Source: Lentisalinibacter orientalis (GTDB lineage: Bacteria; Pseudomonadota; Gammaproteobacteria; Steroidobacterales; Woeseiaceae). Taken from it: a DNA stretch of 64,000 nucleotides. Made by a program: the position numbers and the translations under genes. The notes below the pieces were generated by a model, which saw only the letters and a list, made by a program, of their open reading frames with translations, did not search any database and was not told where the DNA came from. The DNA is taken from NCBI RefSeq assembly GCF_040706535.1, contig NZ_JAPDRJ010000001.1, positions 1,364,001 to 1,428,000 of the forward strand. Direction: 5' to 3'. Below, piece by piece: positions 17,329-26,458 of the stretch (its first letter is position 1; each line of letters begins with the position of its first letter).

Positions 17329-18321
17329 GTGCTGGTCCGCGCGACCGACACCGGCCTCGCCTGCGCGGCCGGCGGCTTCCACATCGACCCCTGGCGTCCG
17401 GCGGAGACGGCGCTCGTCACCCATGCCCACGCTGACCATGCCCGGCCGGGCTCGCAGGTCTACTACGCGGCGGCGCCCGGCGTCGGCCTGCTGAGGAAAC
17501 GCCTCGGCGCGGACGCCGACATCCGCCCGGTCGGCTGGGGCGAGCGCCTCGCATTCGGCGACACCACCGTCTCCTTCCATCCCGCCGGCCACGTGCTCGG
17601 GTCCGCGCAGATCCGCATCGAGGGCGAGGAGGGCGTCTGGGTGGTCTCCGGCGACTACAAGCGGGACGCCGACCCCACCTGCGCGCCGTTCGAGGTCGTG
17701 CCCTGCGACACCTTCATCACCGAGGCCACGTTCGCGCTGCCGATCTACCGCTGGAAGCCGGGTCGCGAGACCGCCGCCGAGATCCACGACTGGTGGCAGG
17801 GCAACGCGGGCTCCGGACGGCCGTCGGTGCTGTTCTGTTACGCGCTCGGCAAGGCCCAGCGGGTGCTGGCCGAGCTTGCGGCATTCACCGACGAGCGGGT
17901 ATTCGTGCACGGCGCCGTGGACGCGCTGGTGGCCGTCTATCGGGAGGCCGGCGTCGCCATGCTGCCGACGGAGAAGGTGGACCTCCGCCGCAAGGGGGAC
18001 TACGCCGGCGAGCTGATCATCGCCCCGCCCGGCGCGGCGGGCAGCACCTGGATGCGCCGTTTCCGCCAGGCCAGCACCGGCTTCTGTTCGGGCTGGATGC
18101 GCATCCGCGGCCAGCGCCGCCGGCGGGGCTACGACCGGGGCTTCGTGCTCTCCGACCACGCGGACTGGCCGTCGCTGCTCCGGACCATCGAGGAGACCGG
18201 CGCCTCCCGCGTGCTGGCCACCCACGGCCACACGGATGCGCTGGTGCGCCTGCTGCGGGAGCGGGGTGTCGACGCGGCCGCGCTGGAGACTCTGTACGAG
18301 GGCAGCGGCGATGACCAGTAG
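17329..18321 (+). CDS. Ligase-associated metallo-beta-lactamase-fold exonuclease
   Basis: About 330 residues from GTG 17329; the frame is open upstream over the end of the protease gene but lacks family similarity. The metal motif HAHADH is at 32-37, and further ligands lie in PAGHVLGS, SGDYKRD and SDHADW. This is the Cft2/YSH1-like exonuclease family that travels with bacterial ATP-dependent ligases. First gene of a four-gene DNA-repair module. Confidence 0.9.
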   Translation: MLVRATDTGLACAAGGFHIDPWRPAETALVTHAHADHARPGSQVYYAAAPGVGLLRKRLGADADIRPVGWGERLAFGDTTVSFHPAGHVLGSAQIRIEGEEGVWVVSGDYKRDADPTCAPFEVVPCDTFITEATFALPIYRWKPGRETAAEIHDWWQGNAGSGRPSVLFCYALGKAQRVLAELAAFTDERVFVHGAVDALVAVYREAGVAMLPTEKVDLRRKGDYAGELIIAPPGAAGSTWMRRFRQASTGFCSGWMRIRGQRRRRGYDRGFVLSDHADWPSLLRTIEETGASRVLATHGHTDALVRLLRERGVDAAALETLYEGSGDDQ

Positions 18322-18335
18322 TGGGCGGCACCGGC

Positions 18336-19934
18336 ATGCATGACTTCAGCCGCCTCTACCAGGAGCTGGACCAGACCACCTCCACCAACCTCAAGGTGGC
18401 GGCGATGGTGCGCTATTTCTCCGACGCGCCGCCGGCGGACGCCGCCTGGGCCGTCTACTTCCTGTCCGGCCGCCGGATGAAGCGGCTGGTGGGGCCGGCC
18501 CGCCTGCGCCAGTGGCTGTACGAGAGCGTGGACCTGCCGGACTGGCTGGTGGACGACACCTACGCATCGGTGGGCGACCTGGCGGAGACCATCGCGCTGC
18601 TGACCGACGCGGGCCGCGCGGCACCCGCCGACGATCGTTCGCTGGCGAACTGGCTGGAGACGGAGATTCTGCCCCTGCGCGGGCTGGACGCCGACGAGCA
18701 GGGCGAGCGGGTGAAGCGCTGGTGGGCCACCCTGGACTACGAGCAGTGCTACCTCCTGAACAAGCTCCTGACCGGCGCATTCCGGGTGGGGGTCTCCCGC
18801 ACGCTCGCGGCGCGCGCGCTGGCCGAGGCCGCCGGCCTGCCGCGGCCGGTGATCCTGCATCGCCTGATGGGGCAATGGGAGCCGGACGCGGGATTCTTCG
18901 AGCGGCTGATGTCGCCGGACGACGGCGAGGCGGATGTCTCCCGGCCCTATCCCTTCTGCCTGGCCGCGCCGCTGGACGACAACCGTCCCACGGACCTGCC
19001 GGGCACGCCGGCGGACTGGCAGGTGGAGTGGAAGTGGGACGGCATCCGCGCCCAGCTCGTGCGCCGCGCCGGCCGCGGCTTTCTCTGGTCCCGGGGCGAG
19101 GATCTGATCACCGACCGTTTCCCCGAGGTACGAGATGCGGCGCAAGTGCTCCCCGACGGCACGGTGCTGGACGGCGAAATCCTGGCCTGGGACGCCGAGA
19201 CCGGCGTGATGGACTTCGCGGCGCTGCAGCGGCGCATCGGCCGCAAGCGCGTCGGCGCGAAGCTGCTGGCGGAGGTGCCCGTGGTCTTCCTCGCCTACGA
19301 CCTGCTGGAGCAGGGCGGCGATGACCTCCGGCATCGGCCGCTGGCCGAGCGCCGTGCGGCACTGGCGGACGTCGTGCCGGCCGCACACGAGACACTCAGG
19401 CTCTCGCCGGTCGTGGATGCCAGCGACTGGGCGGACTATGCCGCGCTGCGCGGCGAGTCCCGGGCGCGCCGGGTGGAGGGGATGATGCTGAAGGCGCTGG
19501 ACTCGCCCTACGGCACCGGCCGCCAGCGGGGTCTGTGGTGGAAGTGGAAGGTGGCGCCCCACACCGTCGACGCCGTCATGATCTATGCACAGCCCGGACA
19601 CGGGCGGCGGGCCAACCTGTACACCGACTATACTTTCGCGGTCTGGCGGGACGGCGACCTGGTGCCCATCGCCAAGGCCTACTCCGGCCTGGACAACGCC
19701 GAGATCCGGGAGCTGGACCGCTGGATCCGGCGCAACACGGTGGAGCGCTTCGGGCCCGTTCGTTCCGTCCGGCCGGAGCAGGTGTTCGAGATCGCCTTCG
19801 AGGGCATCAATGCCTCGCGCCGCCACAAGTCCGGCGTGGCACTCAGATTCCCCCGCATCGCCCGCTGGCGCCGGGACCTGAGCGTGGATGACGCCGACGA
19901 CATCGAGAGCCTGAGGGCGCTGGTGCCCTCGTGA
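18336..19934 (+). CDS. ATP-dependent DNA ligase (bacterial ligase-associated type)
   Basis: About 532 residues from ATG 18336 (HDFSRLYQELDQTTST is the family start; GTG 18321 adds five residues). An N-terminal helical DNA-binding domain covers residues 1-200. The adenylation domain has motif I KWDG (Lys233), later motifs GEILAW and EGMMLK, and there is a C-terminal OB domain. It joins nicks using ATP rather than NAD. It overlaps the helicase start (GTGA). LigA (NAD type) would be elsewhere in the genome. Confidence 0.94.
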   Translation: MHDFSRLYQELDQTTSTNLKVAAMVRYFSDAPPADAAWAVYFLSGRRMKRLVGPARLRQWLYESVDLPDWLVDDTYASVGDLAETIALLTDAGRAAPADDRSLANWLETEILPLRGLDADEQGERVKRWWATLDYEQCYLLNKLLTGAFRVGVSRTLAARALAEAAGLPRPVILHRLMGQWEPDAGFFERLMSPDDGEADVSRPYPFCLAAPLDDNRPTDLPGTPADWQVEWKWDGIRAQLVRRAGRGFLWSRGEDLITDRFPEVRDAAQVLPDGTVLDGEILAWDAETGVMDFAALQRRIGRKRVGAKLLAEVPVVFLAYDLLEQGGDDLRHRPLAERRAALADVVPAAHETLRLSPVVDASDWADYAALRGESRARRVEGMMLKALDSPYGTGRQRGLWWKWKVAPHTVDAVMIYAQPGHGRRANLYTDYTFAVWRDGDLVPIAKAYSGLDNAEIRELDRWIRRNTVERFGPVRSVRPEQVFEIAFEGINASRRHKSGVALRFPRIARWRRDLSVDDADDIESLRALVPS

Positions 19935-22411
19935 GCGAGAATTTGACGGCAAGTGTGACAGGCGATTTCGATGCGCGGCTGCAGGCGTGGTTCGACGAGC
20001 GCGGCTGGCGCCTGTTCGACTTCCAGCGCGAGGCATGCGACGCCTACCTCGCCGGCGAGTCCGGGCTGATTCATTCGCCGACCGGCAGCGGCAAGTCGCT
20101 GGCGGCCTGGCTCGGCCCGCTGGCGGAGGCTGCGGCGGCGGGCGGCGCGGACGGCGCTCCGCGTGTGCTCTGGATCACGCCGCTGCGCGCGCTGGCGGTC
20201 GATACCCGGCAGAACCTGGCAGAGGCGGCGGCCGCCCTCGGCAGCGACTGGCGGGTGGAGGTGCGCAGCGGCGATACATCCCAGTCCGTGCGGGCAAGGC
20301 AGCGCAGACGGCCGCCCGAGGCCCTGGTCACGACACCCGAGAGTCTGTCGGTGCTGCTGAGCTACGCCGACGGCGCCAGCTGGTTCCGGCGACTCGCCTG
20401 CGTGGTGGTGGACGAGTGGCACGAGCTGCTCGGCACGAAGAGGGGCGTGCAGCTGGAGCTCTGCCTAGCACGGCTGCGCGGCATCGCGCCCGGGCTCAGG
20501 ACCTGGGGGCTGTCCGCGACGCTGGCGAACCTCGCCGAGGCCCGGGACGTGCTGCTCGGCCCGGGCGCGGAGGGCCGTCTCGTGCGCGGACAGGCGCCGA
20601 AGACCGTGCGCATCCGCTCGGTGCTGCCCGAGACGCTCGAGCGCTTCCCCTGGGCCGGCCACCTGGGCATACGGCTGCTGCCGGCGGTGGTCGAGGCCAT
20701 CGAGTCGAAGGGCTCCACGCTGCTGTTCACCAACACCCGCTCCCAGGCGGAGCTGTGGTTCCAGGGGCTGGTGGATGCGCGGCCGGACTGGGTGGGGCGC
20801 ATCGCGCTCCATCACGGCTCCATCGACCGCAAGCTGCGGCAGCGCATCGAGGACGGCCTGAGGGCGGGCGAGCTGCGCTGCGTCGTGTGCACCTCGTCGC
20901 TCGACCTGGGCGTGGACTTCAGCCCGGTGGACCAGGTGATGCAGGTGGGCAGCCCGAAGGGCGTCGCCCGGCTGCTGCAGCGTGCCGGGCGCAGCGGCCA
21001 TCAGCCGGGCGCCGTCTCGGAAGTGCTGTGCGTGCCCACCCACGCCTTCGAACTGGTGGAGATCGCGGCCGCGCGCCGGGCGGCGGAGCAGGGGCGCATC
21101 GAGGCACGCCGGCCGCTGGTCCGCTCGCTGGACGTGCTGGCGCAGCACCTGGTCACCGTCGCGCTCGGCGGCGGCTTCGAGGCGGAGGCCATGCGCGCGG
21201 AGGTGGGCCGTAGCCACGCCTTCGCCGGCATCTCGGATACCGAATGGGGCTGGGTGATGGACTTCGTCACCCGCGGCGGCCAGGCGCTGCAGGGTTATCC
21301 GCAGTACCGGCGCGTGGAGGCCGTGGACGGACGCTACCGGGTGACGGACCGGGGCATCGGCCAGCGCCACCGCATGGGAATCGGCACCATCGCCAGCGAC
21401 ACCGCGATGAACATCCGCTGGCTGACGGGAGGCTCGCTCGGCACCATCGAGGAGTCCTTCGTCTCCCGGCTGGAACGGGGCGATCGATTCCTGTTCGCCG
21501 GCCGTCTGGTCGAGCTCGCTCAGGTGCGCGACATGACCGCCTACGTGCGGCGGGCGAAAAAGGGCAAGCGCACCGTGCCCCGCTGGCAGGGCGGGCGCAT
21601 GCCGCTGTCCACCGAGCTGGCGGACAGCGTGCTGGAGGTGCTGGCGGCGGCCGGATCCGGCGCGGACGATCCGGCGGAGGTCACCGCGGTTGCCGGCCTG
21701 CTGGACCTGCAGCGGCGCTGGTCCCGGCTGCCGGTGCCCGGCGAGTTGCTGGTGGAGGTCACCCGCAGCCGCGAGGGCGTCAGTCTGTTCTGTTATCCCT
21801 TCGCCGGCCGGCTGGTGCACGAGGGGCTCGCGACCCTGATCGCGTGGCGGCTGTCCCGCGAGACGCCCGCCACCTTCACGCTCTCGGCCAATGACTACGG
21901 CCTGGAGCTGCTCTGCAGCGAGGAGCCGGCCATCGACGAGGAGCGCCTCGCCGGGCTGTTCGCGCCCGGCGACCTGGAGGCCGATCTGCTCGCCTGCATG
22001 AATACCAGCGAGATCGCCAGGCGCCGGTTCCGTGACATCGCCCGCATCGCCGGCCTGGTATTCCAGGGTTATCCCGGCCGCGGCAAGTCGACCCGCCAGA
22101 TCCAGGCCTCCAGCGGACTCATCTTCGACGTGCTGGAACGCTACGACAGCGACAACCTGCTGCTGGACCAGGCCCGCCGGGAGGTGCTGGAGAACCAGCT
22201 CGAGGCCCGGCGCATGCGCGAGACGCTGACGTCGATCGGGCGGAAGGACATCGTCATCGAGCGGCCGGACCGGCTGACGCCGCTGGCCTTCCCGCTGTGG
22301 GCGGAGCGCCTGCAAAGCCAGATCCTCTCCAACGAGACCTGGCGCGACCGGGTCGAGCGCATGGCCGCCAGCCTCGAGCGCGCCGCCGAGCGGCGGCGGA
22401 AGAGCGCATGA
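19931..22411 (+). CDS. Ligase-associated Lhr-type DEXH helicase
   Basis: 826 residues from GTG 19931. Walker A SPTGSGKS lies at 49-56 and the DEXH box is DEWH at 161-164. SAT-like ATLANLAEAR and a motif VI GRSGHQPG follow, then Lhr core winged-helix and beta domains to the C-terminus. The length corresponds to the Lhr core without the long C-terminal extension of canonical Lhr. It is a 3'-5' superfamily 2 helicase of the ligase-linked group. Overlaps neighbours at both ends by 4 bases, showing a strict operon. Confidence 0.94.
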   Translation: MSENLTASVTGDFDARLQAWFDERGWRLFDFQREACDAYLAGESGLIHSPTGSGKSLAAWLGPLAEAAAAGGADGAPRVLWITPLRALAVDTRQNLAEAAAALGSDWRVEVRSGDTSQSVRARQRRRPPEALVTTPESLSVLLSYADGASWFRRLACVVVDEWHELLGTKRGVQLELCLARLRGIAPGLRTWGLSATLANLAEARDVLLGPGAEGRLVRGQAPKTVRIRSVLPETLERFPWAGHLGIRLLPAVVEAIESKGSTLLFTNTRSQAELWFQGLVDARPDWVGRIALHHGSIDRKLRQRIEDGLRAGELRCVVCTSSLDLGVDFSPVDQVMQVGSPKGVARLLQRAGRSGHQPGAVSEVLCVPTHAFELVEIAAARRAAEQGRIEARRPLVRSLDVLAQHLVTVALGGGFEAEAMRAEVGRSHAFAGISDTEWGWVMDFVTRGGQALQGYPQYRRVEAVDGRYRVTDRGIGQRHRMGIGTIASDTAMNIRWLTGGSLGTIEESFVSRLERGDRFLFAGRLVELAQVRDMTAYVRRAKKGKRTVPRWQGGRMPLSTELADSVLEVLAAAGSGADDPAEVTAVAGLLDLQRRWSRLPVPGELLVEVTRSREGVSLFCYPFAGRLVHEGLATLIAWRLSRETPATFTLSANDYGLELLCSEEPAIDEERLAGLFAPGDLEADLLACMNTSEIARRRFRDIARIAGLVFQGYPGRGKSTRQIQASSGLIFDVLERYDSDNLLLDQARREVLENQLEARRMRETLTSIGRKDIVIERPDRLTPLAFPLWAERLQSQILSNETWRDRVERMAASLERAAERRRKSA

Positions 22412-23079
22412 GCGCGGTGGCACCCGAGGCGTCCGCCGGCGCCGTGCCGATCGACTGCGCCGGCGAGCGGTTGCTGCTGCACCACGACCGGGCCGTGTAC
22501 TGGCCGCGGCGCCGCATGCTGCTGGTAGCGGATGTGCATCTCGGCAAGGAATGGACGTTCGGCCGGGCGGGTCTGGCCGTGCCCGGCGGCGTGACCGAAT
22601 CGGACCTGCAGCGCCTGGCCCGGCTGGTGGCGCAGTTCGGCGCCGGGGAACTCGTCGTGCTGGGCGACTTTACCCATGCGCCGCCCGGCGAGACGGATCG
22701 TTGGCTGGACGCGATCTCCGCCTGGCTCGACGGCGTGGAGGCGGCCGTCAGCATCGTCGCCGGCAACCACGACCGGCCCGCGACGCGGCAGAGACTCGAT
22801 GCGCGGATCCGCTGGTTCGCCGAGCCCCGGCCGGAACCGCCCTTCGTGCTGCAGCACGAGCCGGAGCCCGACGGTCGCGGTTACGGCCTCGGCGGCCACC
22901 TGCATCCGGCGGTGCGCCTGCGTACCGGCGCCGACCGGCTGCGCCTGCCCGTGTTCTGGTTCCGGGACGAGCACGCCGTGCTGCCGGCCTTCGGCACCTT
23001 CACCGGCGGACAGAACATCCGGCCGGCGCCGGGTGACCGGGTGTTCGCGGTGGGCCCCGACGCCGTGGTGGCGCTGTGA
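22408..23079 (+). CDS. pdeM: Ligase-associated metallophosphoesterase (PdeM-like)
   Basis: About 223 residues from ATG 22408, which overlaps the helicase stop (ATGA). Calcineurin-like motifs are ADVH (41-44), GDFTH, GNHD and GGHLHP. It belongs to the predicted endonuclease/phosphoesterase family linked to bacterial ATP-dependent ligase and Lhr helicase. Cytosolic; predicted to process DNA or nucleotide ends. Last core gene of the module; the next gene overlaps it by four bases. Confidence 0.92.
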   Translation: MSAVAPEASAGAVPIDCAGERLLLHHDRAVYWPRRRMLLVADVHLGKEWTFGRAGLAVPGGVTESDLQRLARLVAQFGAGELVVLGDFTHAPPGETDRWLDAISAWLDGVEAAVSIVAGNHDRPATRQRLDARIRWFAEPRPEPPFVLQHEPEPDGRGYGLGGHLHPAVRLRTGADRLRLPVFWFRDEHAVLPAFGTFTGGQNIRPAPGDRVFAVGPDAVVAL

Positions 23080-23894
23080 CCGCCGGCGACGACACCATGG
23101 TCCCGACCATTGGTGAGCAGACCATAGGGGAGCAGACCATAGGGGAGCAGACCATTGAGGTTCAGACCATTGTCGGCATCGACTGCGCCACCGACCCGCG
23201 CAAGACCGGCGTGGTGGGGATCACCCGGGACGCGCAGCGCTACCGGGTGACTCACGCCGCCCTCGGCGACGGCCCCGGTTCCGTCGCCCGCCTGGCCACA
23301 GCGGCTGCAGGCGACGGGCCGGCGCTGTTCTGCCTGGACGCGCCACTCGGCTGGCCGGCCGCGCTCGGTGAGACGATCGCACCCCACCGGGCCGGAGCCG
23401 CGCTGAGGCAGACCGAGCCGAATCGCCTCTTTCGCCGCGCCACCGACGAGTTCGTGCGCCGCCGGCTCGGCAAGCAGCCGCTGGAGGTGGGCGCAGACCG
23501 CATCGCCCGCACCGCTGTCGCGGCCCTGGGCGTGCTCGGCGCGCTGCGCGAACTGCGCGCCGAGCCCATCCCGCTCGCCTGGTCGTCGGCACTCGCCGCC
23601 AGCGCGGCCATCGAGGTCTATCCCGCCGCCGTGCTGCTCGCCCGCGGTCTGCCCGCCCGGCGCTACAAGCCGGCGGCCGCCCGCGAGCTGCGGACGGTCA
23701 TCCTCGACGGTCTCGCCACGGAACTCGACCCGGGCGAGCATCGCGGTCTGATGCTGGATGCAGCCGACGTGCTCGACGCCGCACTGGCGGCGCTGGCCGG
23801 GGCCGACTTCCTCGCCGGCCACTGCCCGCCGCCGTCCGACCGTGCGCTGGCCGCGCGGGAAGGCTGGATCTGGATACGGGACTTCTCGGCCTGA
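23076..23894 (+). CDS. DUF429 domain protein with repeat-built N-terminus
   Basis: 272 residues from GTG 23076, overlapping the pdeM stop. The DUF429 domain begins near residue 31 (TIVGIDCATDP), a ribonuclease-H-like fold whose acidic residues (D34 and later glutamate/aspartate) are present. The preceding residues are TIGEQ three times and TIEVQ once, made by 15-bp units; a real start inside the repeat is possible. The family is of unknown function. Its coupling to the repair module is by overlap only. Confidence 0.75.
   Translation: MTAGDDTMVPTIGEQTIGEQTIGEQTIEVQTIVGIDCATDPRKTGVVGITRDAQRYRVTHAALGDGPGSVARLATAAAGDGPALFCLDAPLGWPAALGETIAPHRAGAALRQTEPNRLFRRATDEFVRRRLGKQPLEVGADRIARTAVAALGVLGALRELRAEPIPLAWSSALAASAAIEVYPAAVLLARGLPARRYKPAAARELRTVILDGLATELDPGEHRGLMLDAADVLDAALAALAGADFLAGHCPPPSDRALAAREGWIWIRDFSA
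23106..23165 (+). repeat. 15-bp tandem repeat, four units, in the DUF429 gene
   Basis: Units at 23106, 23121, 23136 and 23151; units two and three are identical (ACCATAGGGGAGCAG). They encode TIGEQ-type pentapeptides just before the DUF429 fold. Identity of neighbouring units suggests recent duplication by slippage. Confidence 0.9.
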
Positions 23895-23925
23895 GTTTCG
23901 GCCCGAGCTTCGGCATGAGCTTCCG
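23890..23925 (+). repeat. 12-bp tandem repeat across the DUF429 stop and methyltransferase start
   Basis: Three imperfect units (23890, 23902, 23914) of the form CCCGAGCTTCGG. The first contains the TGA of the upstream gene and the third the ATG of the downstream gene. Confidence 0.65.
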
Positions 23926-24694
23926 CGATCATTTCTCCGGCGTCTCCGGCGACTACTCCCGCTACCGGCCCCGCTATCCGGAGGCGCTGTTCGACTGGCT
24001 GGCGGCCGCGGCCCCCGGCCGCGGCATGGCGTGGGATTGCGCCACCGGCAGCGGGCAGGCGGCGGCGGGCCTGGCGGCGCGTTTCCGCCGGGTGGAGGCG
24101 ACCGACGCGAGCGAGGCCCAGATCCGCCGGGCGCCGGCCCTGCCGGGCGTGCGCTTCCGGGTGGCGCCGGCGGAGGACTCCGGACTGCCGGAGGCCTCGG
24201 CCGACCTGATCACGGTGGCCCAGGCACTGCACTGGTTCGACCGGGACCGGTTCTTCGCCGAGGCGGGCCGGGTGCTCGCGGACGACGGACTGCTGGCGGC
24301 GTGGTGCTACGAACTCTGCACCGTCGATCCCGCCGTCGACGCGCTGGTGCTCGAGTTCTACCGCGGGCCGCTCGGCCCCTGGTGGCCGCCCGAGCGCCGG
24401 CATATCGAGGCGGGTTATGGCACCATCGGGATGCCGTGGCTGGAGATCGAGACGCCGGATTTCCACATGGAGGCGGAATGGCAGGCCGGGCAGATGCTCG
24501 GTTATCTCTCCACCTGGTCGGCGCTGACGCGCTGCCGGGAGGCGACCGGCAGCGATCCGCTGGCCGAGGTCGCCGGGCGCCTGGAGGCGCTCTGGGGGCC
24601 GGGACCGCGCCGGGTGCGCTGGCCGCTCGCCCTGCGGGCCTGCCGGCGTCCGCCCCGCGGCAACCCTGACACCGACACAGCCATGCCGTCATGA
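23915..24694 (+). CDS. Class I SAM-dependent methyltransferase
   Basis: 259 residues. The opening FRDHFSGVSGDYSRYRPRYP and SAM motif I DCATGSGQAA (41-50) place it in the class I group related to ubiquinone/menaquinone and tryptophan-like methyltransferases (UbiE-like small-molecule type). HWFDRDRFFAEAGRVL resembles the conserved middle motif. Substrate unknown. It follows DUF429 by 20 bases and overlaps the next gene by four bases. Confidence 0.85.
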   Translation: MSFRDHFSGVSGDYSRYRPRYPEALFDWLAAAAPGRGMAWDCATGSGQAAAGLAARFRRVEATDASEAQIRRAPALPGVRFRVAPAEDSGLPEASADLITVAQALHWFDRDRFFAEAGRVLADDGLLAAWCYELCTVDPAVDALVLEFYRGPLGPWWPPERRHIEAGYGTIGMPWLEIETPDFHMEAEWQAGQMLGYLSTWSALTRCREATGSDPLAEVAGRLEALWGPGPRRVRWPLALRACRRPPRGNPDTDTAMPS

Positions 24695-25068
24695 ATCGAT
24701 CCTATTCGTTCCCCCTGCTGTTCGACCGCCGCCTGTCTTCGGACATCCAGCGCATCGCCGCGGTCCTCGAGGAAGGGCCGCCGGAGGGGCTGTCGGTGCT
24801 GCGCATCGCCCGCGGGGCAGCCGTCGACATGGGCCGCACCCAGCGCATCCTGGAAGGCTGGCGGGAGTACTTCACGCCGGTGCCCCGGCAGGGTGGACAG
24901 CGCTGGCGCCTCAACCCGGCCGGGCCCGGCGGCGCCGATGCGGAGTCGATACGGCGGGACGTGCGCCGCCGGCGCTCCGTCTGGCGGACCGCGCTGAACC
25001 TGGGCGCGCTCGCGCTGATGGTGCTCGCGTTCCTGGCCACGCTGTACTACCTCGGACTGGCGGTCTGA
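24691..25068 (+). CDS. Hypothetical small membrane protein with possible HTH
   Basis: 125 residues. An N-terminal part (about 14-60) could fold as a winged helix-turn-helix, and a single membrane helix lies at about 98-122, with a basic RRRRS patch before it. It overlaps the methyltransferase stop (ATGA). Not recognised; it could be a membrane-tethered regulator, an inference from layout only. Confidence 0.6.
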   Translation: MNRSYSFPLLFDRRLSSDIQRIAAVLEEGPPEGLSVLRIARGAAVDMGRTQRILEGWREYFTPVPRQGGQRWRLNPAGPGGADAESIRRDVRRRRSVWRTALNLGALALMVLAFLATLYYLGLAV

Positions 25069-25090
25069 GGCGGCCACTGCCGCCATCCGC

Positions 25091-25096
25091 TAGAAT
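25091..25096 (+). promoter_or_regulatory. Putative -10 box for the L,D-transpeptidase gene
   Basis: TAGAAT ends 7 bases before ATG 25104; no Shine-Dalgarno sequence or clear -35 is present. Confidence 0.4.
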
Positions 25097-25103
25097 CCCC
25101 GCG

Positions 25104-26285
25104 ATGACCACCCGCTGTCCCATAGTTCGCCGCCCGACCGGCACGCTCGTCACCGCCGTCATGGGCCTGGCACTGGCCGGCTGCGCCGCGACCGGCGGTC
25201 AGGAAGCCGCCGAGGGTAACGTGCGCTGGATCGACACGCTGGAGGAACGTGAGCCGATCGCAGCCGACCGCTTCGAGCTGGCGTCGCCGGGCCAGAGCGT
25301 GGTCGGCGAGGTGCAGATCATCCAGGCGCGGGAGTCCGACACCTTCTCGGACATCGCGCGTGCCTACGGCCTGGGGTACGACGAACTCGTGCAGGCCAAC
25401 CCGGGCGTGGACCCCTGGCTGCCGGGCGAGGGCGCTATCGTGGTGCTGCCCACCCAGTTCGTGCTGCCGGACGCGCCCCGCGAGGGCATCGTGCTGAACA
25501 TCGCCGCCAAGCGCCTGTTCTACTTTCCGCCGGCGGACGAAGGCGAGGCACAGACGGTGATCACCCACCCCATCGGTATCGGCCGCGAGGGCTGGGAGAC
25601 GCCGACCGGCACGGCCGAGGTGATCGACAAGGCCCGGGATCCGGTGTGGTATCCGCCTTGGTCGGTGCGCCAGGAACACGCCGAGGCGGGGAAGCCGCTG
25701 CCGGCGGTGGTGGAGCCGGGCCCGGACAACCCGCTGGGCAACCGGGTACTGCAGCTCGACATGCCGGGCTACCTGATCCACGGCACGAACCAGCCTTACG
25801 GCGTGGGCATGCGGGTGAGTCACGGCTGCGTGCGGCTCTACCCGGAGAACATCGAGACCCTGTACGAACAGGTGGATCGGGGCACGCCCGTCACCATCGT
25901 CAATCAGCCGCTGCTCTACGGCCGCCGGGCGGGGGAGTTCTATATGGAGTCGCATCCGATGCTGGCGGAGGACGAGCGTGATCGGGACGCGCTCCTCGAG
26001 GAGCTGATGGAGCGGGCCAGGCAGGAATCGGGTGCGTTCGCCGAGGAACACGAGCGCGCGAACGCGCGGCGTGCGGCCGCCGATGCGAGGGGCGTCCCCA
26101 TCCGCGTGCTGAGCCGGGACGACAACGAGCTGGCGCGCCGCGTGCGCCTGGTGGCGAATGTCGTCGAGCCGGATCCGGACGCACCCACGCTGGCCGAAGT
26201 GGCCGAGCTCATCGACGAGATGATGATCGAATCGGACCCCGACGCTGACGCGGGCGAGACACAACAGGAGGCCGGGGTCGAGTGA
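25104..26285 (+). CDS. LysM-containing L,D-transpeptidase lipoprotein (YkuD family)
   Basis: 393 residues. A lipoprotein signal ends with lipobox LAGC (Cys27). A LysM-type segment (ARESDTFSDIARAYGL, to PNPGVDPWLPGE) binds peptidoglycan. The YkuD catalytic motif SHGCVRLYP contains the active cysteine (near residue 243) and a histidine in YLIHGTNQPYG. It forms 3-3 cross-links or anchors lipoproteins to the wall. It has a long charged C-terminal tail. It overlaps the next small ORF by four bases. Confidence 0.94.
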   Translation: MTTRCPIVRRPTGTLVTAVMGLALAGCAATGGQEAAEGNVRWIDTLEEREPIAADRFELASPGQSVVGEVQIIQARESDTFSDIARAYGLGYDELVQANPGVDPWLPGEGAIVVLPTQFVLPDAPREGIVLNIAAKRLFYFPPADEGEAQTVITHPIGIGREGWETPTGTAEVIDKARDPVWYPPWSVRQEHAEAGKPLPAVVEPGPDNPLGNRVLQLDMPGYLIHGTNQPYGVGMRVSHGCVRLYPENIETLYEQVDRGTPVTIVNQPLLYGRRAGEFYMESHPMLAEDERDRDALLEELMERARQESGAFAEEHERANARRAAADARGVPIRVLSRDDNELARRVRLVANVVEPDPDAPTLAEVAELIDEMMIESDPDADAGETQQEAGVE

Positions 26286-26458
26286 GCGACATCAGTGAAT
26301 GGCTGAAGGTGATGCTGGAGGAGATCGACCGCAAGGAAGAGGAATCCCGCGAGTCCCGCGAGGACCAGGCACCGGCGAAAGACGACAAGGAGAAGGGCGT
26401 CCCGGTGCGGCCGGGCGAAGGCGGCAATGACCCAGGAGAGAAAAAGGATGACGGATGA
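26282..26458 (+). CDS. Short highly charged protein
   Basis: 58 residues from GTG 26282, which overlaps the transpeptidase TGA (GTGA). Begins SDISEWLKVMLEEIDRKEEE and contains ESRESRED; the second half is Lys/Glu/Gly/Pro-rich and looks disordered. Its 3' end overlaps the SapC-family start and its last codons include the AGGAG ribosome site of that gene. It is probably a genuine coupled ORF, function unknown. Confidence 0.55.
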   Translation: MSDISEWLKVMLEEIDRKEEESRESREDQAPAKDDKEKGVPVRPGEGGNDPGEKKDDG

